Below are positions 10,701-17,321 of a stretch of 33,523 bases of DNA, in pieces (position 1 is the first letter of the stretch; each line of letters starts with the position of its first letter). The translations under genes and the position numbers were made by a program. The DNA is from Clostridiales bacterium (GTDB taxonomy: Bacteria; Bacillota; Clostridia; Oscillospirales; Oscillospiraceae). The DNA is taken from assembly GCA_021201185.1 (NCBI GenBank), contig JAJQFJ010000072.1, positions 1 through 33,523 on the forward strand. Direction: 5' to 3'. A model generated the notes under the pieces. It was not told where the DNA came from, searched no databases, and saw nothing but the letters and a program-made list of their open reading frames with translations.

Positions 10701-11436
10701 CCGGGTCAACCGTGCCGTCGTTTGCGCCTTTCAGGGTGGCGGTCAGGGTGTCGGTAGTGGTATTCACCAGGTCAAGGGTCAACGTTTCGGGGTCCAGCGA
10801 GATACTGCTCAGCTCGTCATACACCGTGGACACTGTATAGGTGCCGGTGTAGGTGGTCGTCTGTGTCGTCTCCTGGAGGATCAGGTAGTATGTCGTTACT
10901 GTGGTGTCCTCGTCCGTGGAGCCCTCGTCACCGGAGCCTCCCTCTGTGGTGACCTCTTTCGTCCCTTTGTCTGTCACGACCCAATAGGTCACTGTCTCGT
11001 CCAGTTCGGCCGTGATGGTCACGCCGTTTGCCACTTTCTTTGCCGTGACGGTTACGGTCGAGGTTCCGGCGTTCAAGGTGACAGCATTGGTGTTGTCACT
11101 GTCCCATGTCCATTCGGTAGTAAGTTCATCTTCTGTTTTATAGGTCGAACCTATCACTGCGTTTTCATACTCATCATAAGTGACCTCGGCATCTTCTGTA
11201 TTAGAAGTCGCTACAGGTTCACCCTTCGTCCCGGCGGTTCCACTCTTCGCCGCAGACAGCTTAATGCCGCTGCTCCCGATAATCACTTCGTTATTGCCTG
11301 AGATCGTCAGGCTCTCGCCCGTCTCCATTTCCTCCGCCGCCCGGGCCGGGATGTGCGTCGGCAGCATGGAGACGACCAGCATCAGGGTGAGTACGCCTGC
11401 AATGGCGCGTTTGATGGCTGTCCTTCCTTTTTTCAT
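4714..11436 (-). CDS. Giant Ig-repeat surface protein with C-terminal membrane anchor
   Basis: A 2240-residue secreted protein. It has a signal peptide (about 1-33, ending ARA|AE). Two Big_2-like domains (about 200-380, each ending in a TxTVTV strand) and an MBG/YDG-like domain (about 380-480) follow. Then come about ten Ig/cadherin-like repeats, most opening with D-[TVE]-x-AP and many containing YYN...FTVTxxExN and DxAGN. A Ser/Asp/Asn linker (VSGDSNVSGNSDVSGDS) leads to one C-terminal membrane helix (LFIGSIILLLLLLFFIFFLIF) and a short charged tail KRRKKDEDEE. There is no LPXTG motif, so it is anchored by the helix rather than sortase. The acidic composition and repeats suit an adhesin or an extended cell-surface sensor. 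It lies between two kinase genes. The RBS is AGGAGAG. Ligand unknown. Confidence 0.88.
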   Translation of the reverse strand: MKKGRTAIKRAIAGVLTLMLVVSMLPTHIPARAAEEMETGESLTISGNNEVIIGSSGIKLSAAKSGTAGTKGEPVATSNTEDAEVTYDEYENAVIGSTYKTEDELTTEWTWDSDNTNAVTLNAGTSTVTVTAKKVANGVTITAELDETVTYWVVTDKGTKEVTTEGGSGDEGSTDEDTTVTTYYLILQETTQTTTYTGTYTVSTVYDELSSISLDPETLTLDLVNTTTDTLTATLKGANDGTVDPDTKITWTSGNPDVATVSGGKVTAESIGETKITASVGDISATCTVTVVNDNRTINGGDVELSYGGDSKQLEINYKPSPRGDDIVTWTSSDEAIVTVDTDGNVTPVGAGETTVVATVTGTGYNVTQATFNVTVKPIELTVIYDNTVITKESDGNTVVTSGNQNVIDNALSLNDDDLNGDNVRIKVTNYGTYSSSDVGDRTITVTVELTGDDAGNYTLSGNTVILNAKITAATPTEDSINLTAVAAGEAELELSDSESITFVKPTEDVNDVLWFVEGNSLTLDDTSAESYTLYTDENCEKPFDGRMTEGTNQEQELYVKTSEGVVYGPITVTYNYDTTAPDVDVSSVTCDADTGSIDFSKDKLTYTVEIKDNASGVNKDTIYYYVGDGTETAADITDWKTPTQVSIKDEGEDNYSFTVSIPASGYLYVKVSDNVENVTSEAVNQPLVIEANAPTVTVTPEDTVTDAATTHSFTVTATDEADDGYYSGIASITLKLTGKDANGNPVSETVTETYTAPADYADLEKAIEQTVDVTIPGSDDSDYFSDVVSGTYTLTVTATDFCGNTSDEATVSDIVIDRDAATATLTMTEEGTKYKDVDGDGTYYYNADNAGFTVTIDDYTIGKGVTYTITAADGDGNADGDGNTVEKTGTVTEKSEITFTAKDLTNGLTDGTITVNVSVTDAAGNGTEALDYDETKGIEANVDAMTFSFVLDTTAPTLDSVELTMTKGNYVTDDSAVYYNDDFEAVYTITEENFYADGVTLGSASPTGSGTMGDDAALSVSGNTVTVSVASAENVENSIYQPTVTVTDKAGNAMTTANSGFGITYGGVSVATDGTVTLTTALVLDTVAPKLNSTSSTSGGNYYSGDSAVYYNTGFTVTYVVTEVNYDESLNTWSADQTGDGDKATLVTDEGSTITYTATVASKSGVESASYAPSLSVTDKAGNVLEAADDYEATNDYDNATVSDGIATADNKYVLDTAAPEFTLKFNRTPSDTELYSDSYVYFNKTFNATFTVTDDNLDSDQIKVAAAYSGEAPYDEVSLSWAGTSTQNTTVSNGTWKWTLQAAKDGVYRFEVEAVDRAGNKLVQSDESNVAGYLTTVANGSGRFWTAYSLVVDTVAPVLNVSIQDGGGVFYTAKLNGGYNETESKPYQSYSSAVVTLSREDDAPTTVSYNLVSTVSDQSKSSTNSYGYGDITLNMNGQQVFYINRLTITDRAGNVSSMSGGSSKLYLDTEAPDVDEFAPTIAVEAVTTAAVRGDTGTDLFSSSVTVRATITDPHESVSSSGLYRVYYKVLVNGDDWTSRVSVSGKNSSVVSSGVLGYNTSGSGYDSATGDNEAITSADVIDFVFDENTFNYNDVKVYVWAEDNTGNAIQESDAAYYHFGIDVTAPTISVSYDNNDAQNGKYFNADRIVTITVTERNFDPDHTTISTEAGAVISGWSYTAGSSANGDDDTWTCTVTYGADGDYTFDVTTTDLVGHQAGAVDYGVSVAPTEFTVDETTPIIYVVFDNNDVHNGKYYNALRTATITIDEHNFSTDGVTVVTTASLNGTAFAAPTEGVWTTSGDNNSTQVGFLTDGDYTMEVTFTDLAGNVAEVVTIDEFTVDTTAPELEISGVEDQMAYNGTVAPSITYSDINYALGSADITIIGYNGKTDISSIGVLSETDIGGSLVCDNIEVKKSNDDIYTVTATVSDLAGNVTEVSLVFSVNRFGSNFYYGDETEVLVDNYNSGVYINTPTQVHVYEINCAQQSSNKVTTSLNGELTTLTEGVDYTVTESTPGWYRYDYVISADALSAEGVYDITFTSEDVAGNSNSNRSVKGDDGDTSDVPVTFVLDMTAPVNIITGVENNSQYVAATRTIVINYEDNIGLSSLTLYFYDDNGTLLWTEPIEDFNPSGGSYEYELEARDEWQTVKAISVDKAGNVSGDSNVSGNSDVSGDSTDASSVDTVRVLLTSNILIQYYNNTPLFIGSIILLLLLLFFIFFLIFKRRKKDEDEEAQGTGAGVR

Positions 11437-11490
11437 AGTGTTTCACTCTCCTGTTTTTCGATCAGCGTTTGCGCATCCTGCGCATCTATA

Positions 11491-12021
11491 TTAAACCAGC
11501 TCGTTGCTGTGGGTCACCGCCACGTTCTGGGTCAGGGTAAAGACAAACCCAGGGGGAACGACCGGCTTCTCCTGGAGCAGGGAGGTCTCCGGGAGGGGGA
11601 GCGTCTGCCGCAGAGGGGCGGTCTCTCCACCGTCCGGGACGGGTCTGACGGTCTGGCCGCTCTTGTCCACCTGACCGCTCCTGCCGGTATGGCCGCTTTT
11701 GCCCACCTGACCGCTCCTGCCGGTCTGGCCGCTTTTGCCCACCTGACCGCTTTTACCCACCTGACCGCTTTTGCCGGTCTGGCCGCTCAGGCTGCCGCTG
11801 GTATAGGAGAAGTCATCCTGTCTCAGCCGGTCTGTCCGGGCGTTTTCCTCTTTCATTTTCTGGACGGTCTTACGGACCTCCCGCCCGCTTCGGATGGAGT
11901 AAATCTTTGGCACGTCGAACCGGAAGAAAATCAGCGCGCCAATGAGTATACTCAAAACGGTGATGGCGAGACAGACGTAAAAGCCCACGCTGCAAATCTG
12001 TATCAATGCCTCTGCATCCAT
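11491..12021 (-). CDS. Single-pass membrane protein with Gly-X-Y hexapeptide array
   Basis: 176 residues. A membrane helix (about 10-34) is followed by a basic stretch (VPKIYSIRSGREVRKTVQKM), so the rest is probably cytoplasmic. Residues from about 79 form eight tandem hexapeptides of the type SGQTGK/SGQVGK, which read as Gly-X-Y triplets rich in Ser, Thr and Lys. The C-terminal part contains GETAPL and PETSLL, similar to the GETSVL motifs of the protease-FHA protein. The gene sits between the kinase and the Ig-repeat gene, with GAGGAGG ahead of its ATG. I do not recognise a family. A role as kinase substrate or FHA ligand is inference from composition and motif sharing. Confidence 0.75.
   Translation of the reverse strand: MDAEALIQICSVGFYVCLAITVLSILIGALIFFRFDVPKIYSIRSGREVRKTVQKMKEENARTDRLRQDDFSYTSGSLSGQTGKSGQVGKSGQVGKSGQTGRSGQVGKSGHTGRSGQVDKSGQTVRPVPDGGETAPLRQTLPLPETSLLQEKPVVPPGFVFTLTQNVAVTHSNELV
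11645..11788. repeat. 18-bp tandem repeat array, about 8 copies, in coding sequence
   Basis: An in-frame 18-bp period encoding SGQ[TV]G[KR]. Copies differ by a few substitutions (one GHT, one VDK, one TVR). The copies are similar enough that copy number could vary between strains without breaking the reading frame. Confidence 0.85.
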
Positions 12022-12033
12022 GGAATCGCCTCC

Positions 12034-13722
12034 TCAGCTGCCCGGCGTGCGGTAGACGGTGGCCACCTGGTTCTCCGCCAGGGCAACCATCTCCTTTGCC
12101 GTGTCGATCAGGTTCTGCACGTCGGAATTGCTGCTCGTCCCCAGACTGCTCAGACCGCTCTCGATCTTGTCGATCTGGGTCAGCATCTCCTCCTCGGATA
12201 CGCCGTACTCCCTGAAATAAGATGCGTTGGTGTAGATCTGATAGATGAACTCCTTATACAGTGCAGCGGCGAATTTGGCCGCTCCCGTCTTGACTACCAG
12301 ATCGCCGTCAGACAGCTCCACCAGCGCCGTCCAGAAATCCGACCAGACATAGTCGTCGGAAAATGCGCTGAGATGGAAGAGGGACTCGTAATAGCTGCCG
12401 ACGGTATACAGGGAGTTGGCCAGCTCCAGCTGGTCCTCATCGAGATAGCTGCTCTCCAGCACCTTCTCGAACCACTCCGCGCCCTTGCTGCGGTTGTCGC
12501 TGCCCTCGTAGAAGAAGAAGTAGGTATATCCCAGAGAGTAGGCGAAGCTGTCGTAATCCCTGTCGCTGAGATAGCTCATGTTGGTCCTCGTGCCCCCGTG
12601 GGTGTTGCTGATGCAGGAGACGAGGGCCGTGTGCTCCGCGCTGCTCAAAACGCCGTCGGCGTTCAGATAGCTCAGGAGCTTTTCGTAGCCGTCCAGCCTG
12701 GAGGGGTCCAGGTCAATGGCCTTTTTGTAGGCGCTGACGGCGGCGTCCATGTCGCCGCTGTTGTCGGCGGCATCCTGGAGATAGACGTTATAGGTGTCCT
12801 CGGTAGCGCTGTTGCCCGCCAGGGTGAAGCCGATCATCCCCGCCACCCCCAGCATCGCCACGACGATGCAGGCCACAAACCCCGCCCAAATGCGCTTGCG
12901 GCGTCTCTGGGCTGCGTCGTCCTCATCGTGAACGTGTTCCAGGGCGTACATCAGCTCGCCGCAGCTCTGATATCGCTTAGCCGGGTCGGGCTGGGTACAC
13001 TTGATGACGATTTTCTCGATGCCGGAGCCGGACAACTGGGGAATCCATTCACCCAGGGGCTTGATCTCGTAGGGCGGCTCACTGGGGTTCTGTCCGGTGA
13101 TAAGGTGGTAGATGGTAGCGCCCAGGCAATAGATGTCTGTCCGGGCATCGGTCTGTCCGTGCCCGCCGAACTGCTCCGGGGCGGCATAGCCCCGGGTGCC
13201 CAGGCAGGTGGTGTCCTCTACGTTAGCGCTTTTGAATTCACGGGCAGTGCCGAAGTCGATGAGGGTGACGGTGCCGTCCGGCTTGAGCATGACGTTCGCC
13301 GGCTTCATATCCCGGTAAATGATGGGCCGCTCCCGGCTGTGGAGATAACCCAGCACATCACAGAGCTGTTTGCCCCACTCGATGACCCGGTTGGGGCTCT
13401 GTGCCCCTTTGCTCCGAAGCACGCTGTCCAGGCTTTTTCCCTCGATGTAATCCATGACGATCATAAAGCTGTCCGCCGTCTCGATCACGTCTACGATGCT
13501 GGGCAAATGCGGATGGTTCAGCCGCTTGAGCATGTTGGTTTCAGCCACAAGACCATTGATGACGATGCTGGAGTCCACTGCGCCGTCTCTGCGCACCTCC
13601 TTGATCGCCCAGGTCTTGTTCGCTCGCTCGTTGATTGCAAGATAGACCACGCTCATGCCGCCGTGGCCGATCTCGTTCAAAATTTTGTATTTTCCGTCAA
13701 CGACGGAGCCGATCTCCAGCAT
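12034..13722 (-). CDS. Hanks-type Ser/Thr protein kinase with extracellular C-terminal domain
   Basis: 562 residues. The kinase domain (about 10-265) has a glycine loop GHGGMSVVY, Lys41, Glu61, YRDMKPAN (Asp138, Lys140, Asn143) and a standard DFG at 156-158. The activation loop NVEDTTCLGTRGY holds threonines (171, 172, 176) suited to autophosphorylation, and APEQ closes it. A basic stretch RRRKR precedes a membrane helix (278-302). The remaining 260 residues should be outside and are helical, TPR-like near AVSAYKKAIDLDPSRLDGYEKL. There are no PASTA repeats, so this is not a typical PrkC/PknB that reads muropeptides. The PP2C gene lies 39 nt upstream. It is the canonical kinase of the cluster. 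Confidence 0.95.
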   Translation of the reverse strand: MLEIGSVVDGKYKILNEIGHGGMSVVYLAINERANKTWAIKEVRRDGAVDSSIVINGLVAETNMLKRLNHPHLPSIVDVIETADSFMIVMDYIEGKSLDSVLRSKGAQSPNRVIEWGKQLCDVLGYLHSRERPIIYRDMKPANVMLKPDGTVTLIDFGTAREFKSANVEDTTCLGTRGYAAPEQFGGHGQTDARTDIYCLGATIYHLITGQNPSEPPYEIKPLGEWIPQLSGSGIEKIVIKCTQPDPAKRYQSCGELMYALEHVHDEDDAAQRRRKRIWAGFVACIVVAMLGVAGMIGFTLAGNSATEDTYNVYLQDAADNSGDMDAAVSAYKKAIDLDPSRLDGYEKLLSYLNADGVLSSAEHTALVSCISNTHGGTRTNMSYLSDRDYDSFAYSLGYTYFFFYEGSDNRSKGAEWFEKVLESSYLDEDQLELANSLYTVGSYYESLFHLSAFSDDYVWSDFWTALVELSDGDLVVKTGAAKFAAALYKEFIYQIYTNASYFREYGVSEEEMLTQIDKIESGLSSLGTSSNSDVQNLIDTAKEMVALAENQVATVYRTPGS

Positions 13723-13761
13723 AGTCTCCCCCCGGTTCCGTTTTTTCTCTCTCCATCTCTG

Positions 13762-14529
13762 TCAGCAGGTACGGATCAGGACGGCAGTGATGTTGTCCAT
13801 CTCCCGCCGCCGTTTGTTCAGCTCGGTCAGCTGGGCCAGATTGGCCTGCATCGTTCTCTCATCGGCGGCGGTGCGGGGATTCAGGCTCTGATAGATCTCC
13901 TGGTTGGAGATCACGTGGCGGAACCCGTCGCAGCAGAGGAGGAAGCTCTGTCCCGGTGCGACCCGGCCGGAGAAATAGTCCGGCTGGATGACCTTGATGA
14001 CGCCAATGCACTGCAGGAGCACGTTTCGCTGGGGATCCCTTGCCGCCTGCTCCGGCGTCATCCGTCCCATGTCGATCTCCCGCTGGACATAGGTCTGATC
14101 CTTCGTCAGCTGATTGACCTGGTTCGTGATAGCATACACCCGGGAGTCACCTACATTTAAGATATAGTAGCGCTCCCCGACCACCAGCAGCACTGCCGCA
14201 GTCGTCCCCATCTCCACATGGATGCTGGCGCCGTACTCGTCGATCCGGTTGGCCGCCGCATGGACCATCTCGTCCCAGCTGGCCCACAGACGGTCCTCCG
14301 TCAGCCCCTCTGCAAGCAGGGTCGGCAGCTTTTCCCGGAACCATGCGGAAAGCCCACGTACCATGACGGCACTGGCGACCTCGCCTTTTGCGAGGCCGCC
14401 CATGCCGTCACAGACGGAAGCCAACAGCACCGGGCCGACGCCAGTTTCCGCCTGCATGATGAGCAGGGAATCCTGGTTCGTCTTTTTCCTCAGTCCCACA
14501 TCTGTGTGGTACGCTGTTAAAAACTTCAT
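13762..14529 (-). CDS. PP2C-family Ser/Thr protein phosphatase
   Basis: About 255 residues, the usual length of bacterial Stp/PrpC phosphatases. Metal-binding motifs are intact: TNQD (Asp20), CDGMGG (Asp41-Gly42), NVGDSRVYAI, CCDGF and MDNITAV. It is cytosolic, with no signal or membrane segment. I start at the ATG giving MKFLTAYHTDVG because AGGA is 10 nt upstream; a TTG two codons earlier is too close to it. The gene sits between the protease-FHA gene and the canonical kinase, the classic arrangement in which the phosphatase reverses that kinase's phosphorylation. Confidence 0.94.
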   Translation of the reverse strand: MKFLTAYHTDVGLRKKTNQDSLLIMQAETGVGPVLLASVCDGMGGLAKGEVASAVMVRGLSAWFREKLPTLLAEGLTEDRLWASWDEMVHAAANRIDEYGASIHVEMGTTAAVLLVVGERYYILNVGDSRVYAITNQVNQLTKDQTYVQREIDMGRMTPEQAARDPQRNVLLQCIGVIKVIQPDYFSGRVAPGQSFLLCCDGFRHVISNQEIYQSLNPRTAADERTMQANLAQLTELNKRRREMDNITAVLIRTC

Positions 14530-14552
14530 CTGCAAGTCATCCTGTCTTTGCT

Positions 14553-16358
14553 TTAATAGGTGTGATAGACAAATTCCTCATCTGCCAGCAGGATAATGTC
14601 GCCGTCCTGGAGCTGCGTCTCCTGCATCGGGTTGAGCCGGACGCCGTTGACGAAGGAGCCGTTGGTCGTGCGCATATCGGTGATGTAGGCTACACCATTA
14701 CTGCTGGTGATCTTTGCGTGGGCGCGGCTGACTGCGGTGTTGTCACGGATGCAGTAATTGCACTTGCTCTGCTCCTTACCGATGACGAAGCTGGCAGCGT
14801 TGATGCGGACGGTCTCGCCGGTCTTCGTGCGCAGCAGACTGCCACAGTTCTGGTTGAGTACGCTGGTCTCGCCTGCGCCCTGGTTGAGCACGCTGGTCTC
14901 GCCCGCACCCTGATCGAGCACGCTGGTCTCGTTGGTGGTGGGCGTCGTCTGATTGCCGCCCTGCCGGTTGTCCCAATCATAGGCATCGTAGTTGTAGGAA
15001 TTGTCGTTGCCGCCATTTTTCTTGTTGCCGCCCTTCTTGCCCAGGATGACAACCAGGACGACGACAAGGATAACGACCACTACTGCCACAACGGCGATGA
15101 TGATGATCATCATCGTGTTGTCCTCCTTCTCGGTCAGGCCGGTTCTGGCGTTGCTGAGGGCGCTGTAGGCGCTGTCCACGTCGGTCTGAGTGGCGGAGTC
15201 GTTGCTGAGGACGCTCTGGGCGGTGGTCATGGCACTTTCAAGGGCTGCGACAGACTCGTCCGTATAGAGAGAGGTGTCAAGGCTGCTCGTCTGGCTGACC
15301 AGAGACTCCAGGCTGCTCTTGTCCACCGTAGCGGGGACCTGGCTGATGGCGCTCTGGAGAGCGCTGTAGGCGTTGTCCACCTCGGTCTGGGTAGCGGCGG
15401 CGTTGTCGATCACCGTCTGAGCGGAGGAAATGGCGCTCTGAAGGGTGGCGTCGGAGCTGCCCAGGGCGTTGGCCTGGGAGAGGAGGCTCTGCAGAGCAGT
15501 CTTGTCAACGGTGTTGGTGTCAATGTCGGAGTCGGAGCCGGAATCGGAGTTGGAGTTGGTCGTGTATTCGATGCCGCGGTCATTCAGGGCGGTGACCACC
15601 TGGTCGATGGCGATGGCATAGTAGTACTCACCGCCGGTGCCCTCACTGGTGGTGCTCTGGATGATGCCGACTACGTAGCCGTTCTCATCCACCAGGGGGC
15701 CGCCGGACATACCACTATTAAAGGCAGCGCTGCACTGGATGAAGTCCACGCCATTAATCGTGTTGAGCTTGCTGACACGACCGTCATTGATGGTGATATC
15801 GTCGCTGTTAAAGGTGTTGACATCCTGGAACTCCTCCACCAGGGTGGGGAATCCCATCGCATACACCGTCTCGCTCTGTTCCACACTGTCGCTGGAGCGG
15901 ATACTCAGATAAGTGCGGCTATACAGCTGGCTGCTCATGGACAGCACAGCAAAATCCATTTCGCTGCTGCCGATGGTGATGGACGCAGTAATGGGGGTAG
16001 TATCACGGAGATAGACGATCTGGATGACACAGTTGTTCTGCACCACCGTCTCGGATTTCCCCAGGTAGGTGGCGGCAGCCGTCAGTGTGTCCGATTCCAT
16101 CGTGACCACATGATAGCAGGTGATTACGTTGGTATCATTGATCAGGAAGCCGGTGCCGGACTGGATGGGAGTCTCCACACGGGTGTCGGGGTCAATATAG
16201 ACCAGCTTGACCTGGACGATGCCGGTCTTATCATTCAGCACGCTCTGGTTGGCGGTGCTGCCGGTTGCAGCTGCGCTGAGCATCATAGCCGAAATCAGGC
16301 AGAGGGCAGCAACCAGCGACATCAGTCTTCTGCCATACGCAATGGGTTTCATTTTCAT
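14553..16358 (-). CDS. Secreted trypsin-like protease - FIVAR - TM - cytoplasmic FHA fusion
   Basis: 601 residues, first gene of the cluster, with GAGGAGG 9 nt before ATG. Order: signal peptide (1-31); chymotrypsin/HtrA-fold protease (about 45-260) with a likely triad His83 (TCYHVV), Asp135 (EMDFAVL) and Ser218 (NSGMSGGP); two FIVAR-like three-helix repeats (about 284-340 and 345-408); a membrane helix (416-439); a Lys/Gly/Asn linker; three copies of ETSVL at 477-481, 487-491 and 497-501; and an FHA domain (about 509-601) with IGKE, SRAHA (Ser544, His547) and TTNGSFVNG. The protease thus lies outside and the phosphothreonine reader inside. The ETSVL repeats just before the FHA domain resemble the ETTSVF phosphosite of GarA/OdhI, suggesting phospho-dependent self-binding (inference). 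No PDZ domain is seen. Confidence 0.92.
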   Translation of the reverse strand: MKMKPIAYGRRLMSLVAALCLISAMMLSAAATGSTANQSVLNDKTGIVQVKLVYIDPDTRVETPIQSGTGFLINDTNVITCYHVVTMESDTLTAAATYLGKSETVVQNNCVIQIVYLRDTTPITASITIGSSEMDFAVLSMSSQLYSRTYLSIRSSDSVEQSETVYAMGFPTLVEEFQDVNTFNSDDITINDGRVSKLNTINGVDFIQCSAAFNSGMSGGPLVDENGYVVGIIQSTTSEGTGGEYYYAIAIDQVVTALNDRGIEYTTNSNSDSGSDSDIDTNTVDKTALQSLLSQANALGSSDATLQSAISSAQTVIDNAAATQTEVDNAYSALQSAISQVPATVDKSSLESLVSQTSSLDTSLYTDESVAALESAMTTAQSVLSNDSATQTDVDSAYSALSNARTGLTEKEDNTMMIIIIAVVAVVVVILVVVLVVILGKKGGNKKNGGNDNSYNYDAYDWDNRQGGNQTTPTTNETSVLDQGAGETSVLNQGAGETSVLNQNCGSLLRTKTGETVRINAASFVIGKEQSKCNYCIRDNTAVSRAHAKITSSNGVAYITDMRTTNGSFVNGVRLNPMQETQLQDGDIILLADEEFVYHTY

Positions 16359-16381
16359 GTTCTTTTCCTCCTCAAATGTTG

Positions 16382-16418
16382 TAAATATTGTACGCAGACG
16401 GTTTTAAAGTGTGTCTGC
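16382..16418 (-). promoter_or_regulatory. Weak candidate promoter for the signalling operon
   Basis: On the minus strand TACAAT (16387-16392) lies 29 nt upstream of the first ATG. A poor -35 match (CAGACA) is present about 19 nt further up. The -10 is fair and the -35 unconvincing; an activator or another start further upstream is possible. Confidence 0.3.
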
Positions 16419-16579
16419 CTTCCACTCCGTATCCTCAGCCGACGGTTGCTTCGCCGACGATCAACAGCATAATTCGTGGGCTTTCTGTCTCAGCATGCTC
16501 CTGTCAGACAGTGACGTTTTTCGACAGGAAATGCCGACAGCACGGACGTCCGGGGGCGTTTTTTTCATATCCTGCAACG

Positions 16580-16636
16580 GAAAAAAGACGCACCCTGCCC
16601 ACAGTTAAATTGGACAGAATACGTCTCTGTTTTTTG
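16580..16636. terminator. Bidirectional intrinsic terminator
   Basis: A 15-bp stem (16586-16600 with 16612-16626, several G-T wobbles) around an 11-nt loop. Six T residues follow on the minus strand (A-run 16581-16586) and TGTTTTTTG follows on the + strand. It insulates the signalling operon from the broken genes to its right. Confidence 0.65.
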
Positions 16637-16677
16637 CAAAATATATCGTTTGACGGGAAAAACAGGCGCAGTTATCC

Positions 16678-16723
<46 letters not shown>

Positions 16724-16838
16724 GAGATTATGCCCGCCTCATACATTCCTGTCAAGCCCCTTCTTCAGATATAAACTTAGATATACATATAGGATTATAA
16801 TCTATAGCCTGTTATTTTTCAATACCTTTCAAAGGATT

Positions 16839-17321
16839 TTATGCAAAAATATTCCAGTGCAGGAAATACTGCAATGGCGACATAAAGAGCTGACCAGGCG
16901 TTGCCGAAAACGGTTCCAACGCATGCTGCTTTTGCTCGCTCTGCAGGAGCAGACGGATGGTCTCGTTCTCTCTTTGCAGCCGGTTGGAGTGAAACAGGCC
17001 GAACTGGACGCTCAGCGCCAGGGCGCAGACTATGATGCTGTATAGCCGCAATTCAACGTTATGCCAGTCATAATTTTCATCTATCACGATGAACATCTGG
17101 CTCGTCTGGTTGATGAGGAAGATCAGGATGGACAGCACTGTCACATTTGTTTGGATATGCGGCTCTCCCTCCCGCTTTCGCCACCAGGTAAACAGGCGGT
17201 AAATCGCCGTGTACAGGAGAATAAAGACAGCCAGATAGACCGCCAGCACACTGCACCACGGCTTCCGTCTTACGGCTTTGCGATGACCGGTGAGCAGGGC
17301 GAAAATGACAACGAACTGCAC
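16839..17321 (-). pseudogene. Truncated GHKL-type sensor histidine kinase (membrane part only)
   Basis: The frame encodes about 160 residues: three hydrophobic segments, then VQFGLFHSNRLQRENETIRL and LLQSEQKQHA. That is the membrane part and start of the dimerisation helix of GHKL/AgrC-like histidine kinases, which normally continues into an H-box and ATPase domain. Instead the frame runs into unrelated residues (EPFSATPGQL) and stops. The N-terminus is also short: it begins at a GTG without RBS, and the frame is closed just upstream. Both ends therefore look cut. The family call is from the characteristic coiled-coil sequence. Confidence 0.5.

Noticed and set aside
11645..11788. Short tandem array considered as a CRISPR
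   Set aside because: It is an 18-bp contiguous coding repeat without spacers.
237..16358. Interpretation of the cluster as a TerY-P triad, PrkC/PASTA locus or type VII secretion locus
   Set aside because: No vWA/TerY gene, no PASTA repeats, and no EssC or WXG100 genes are present.
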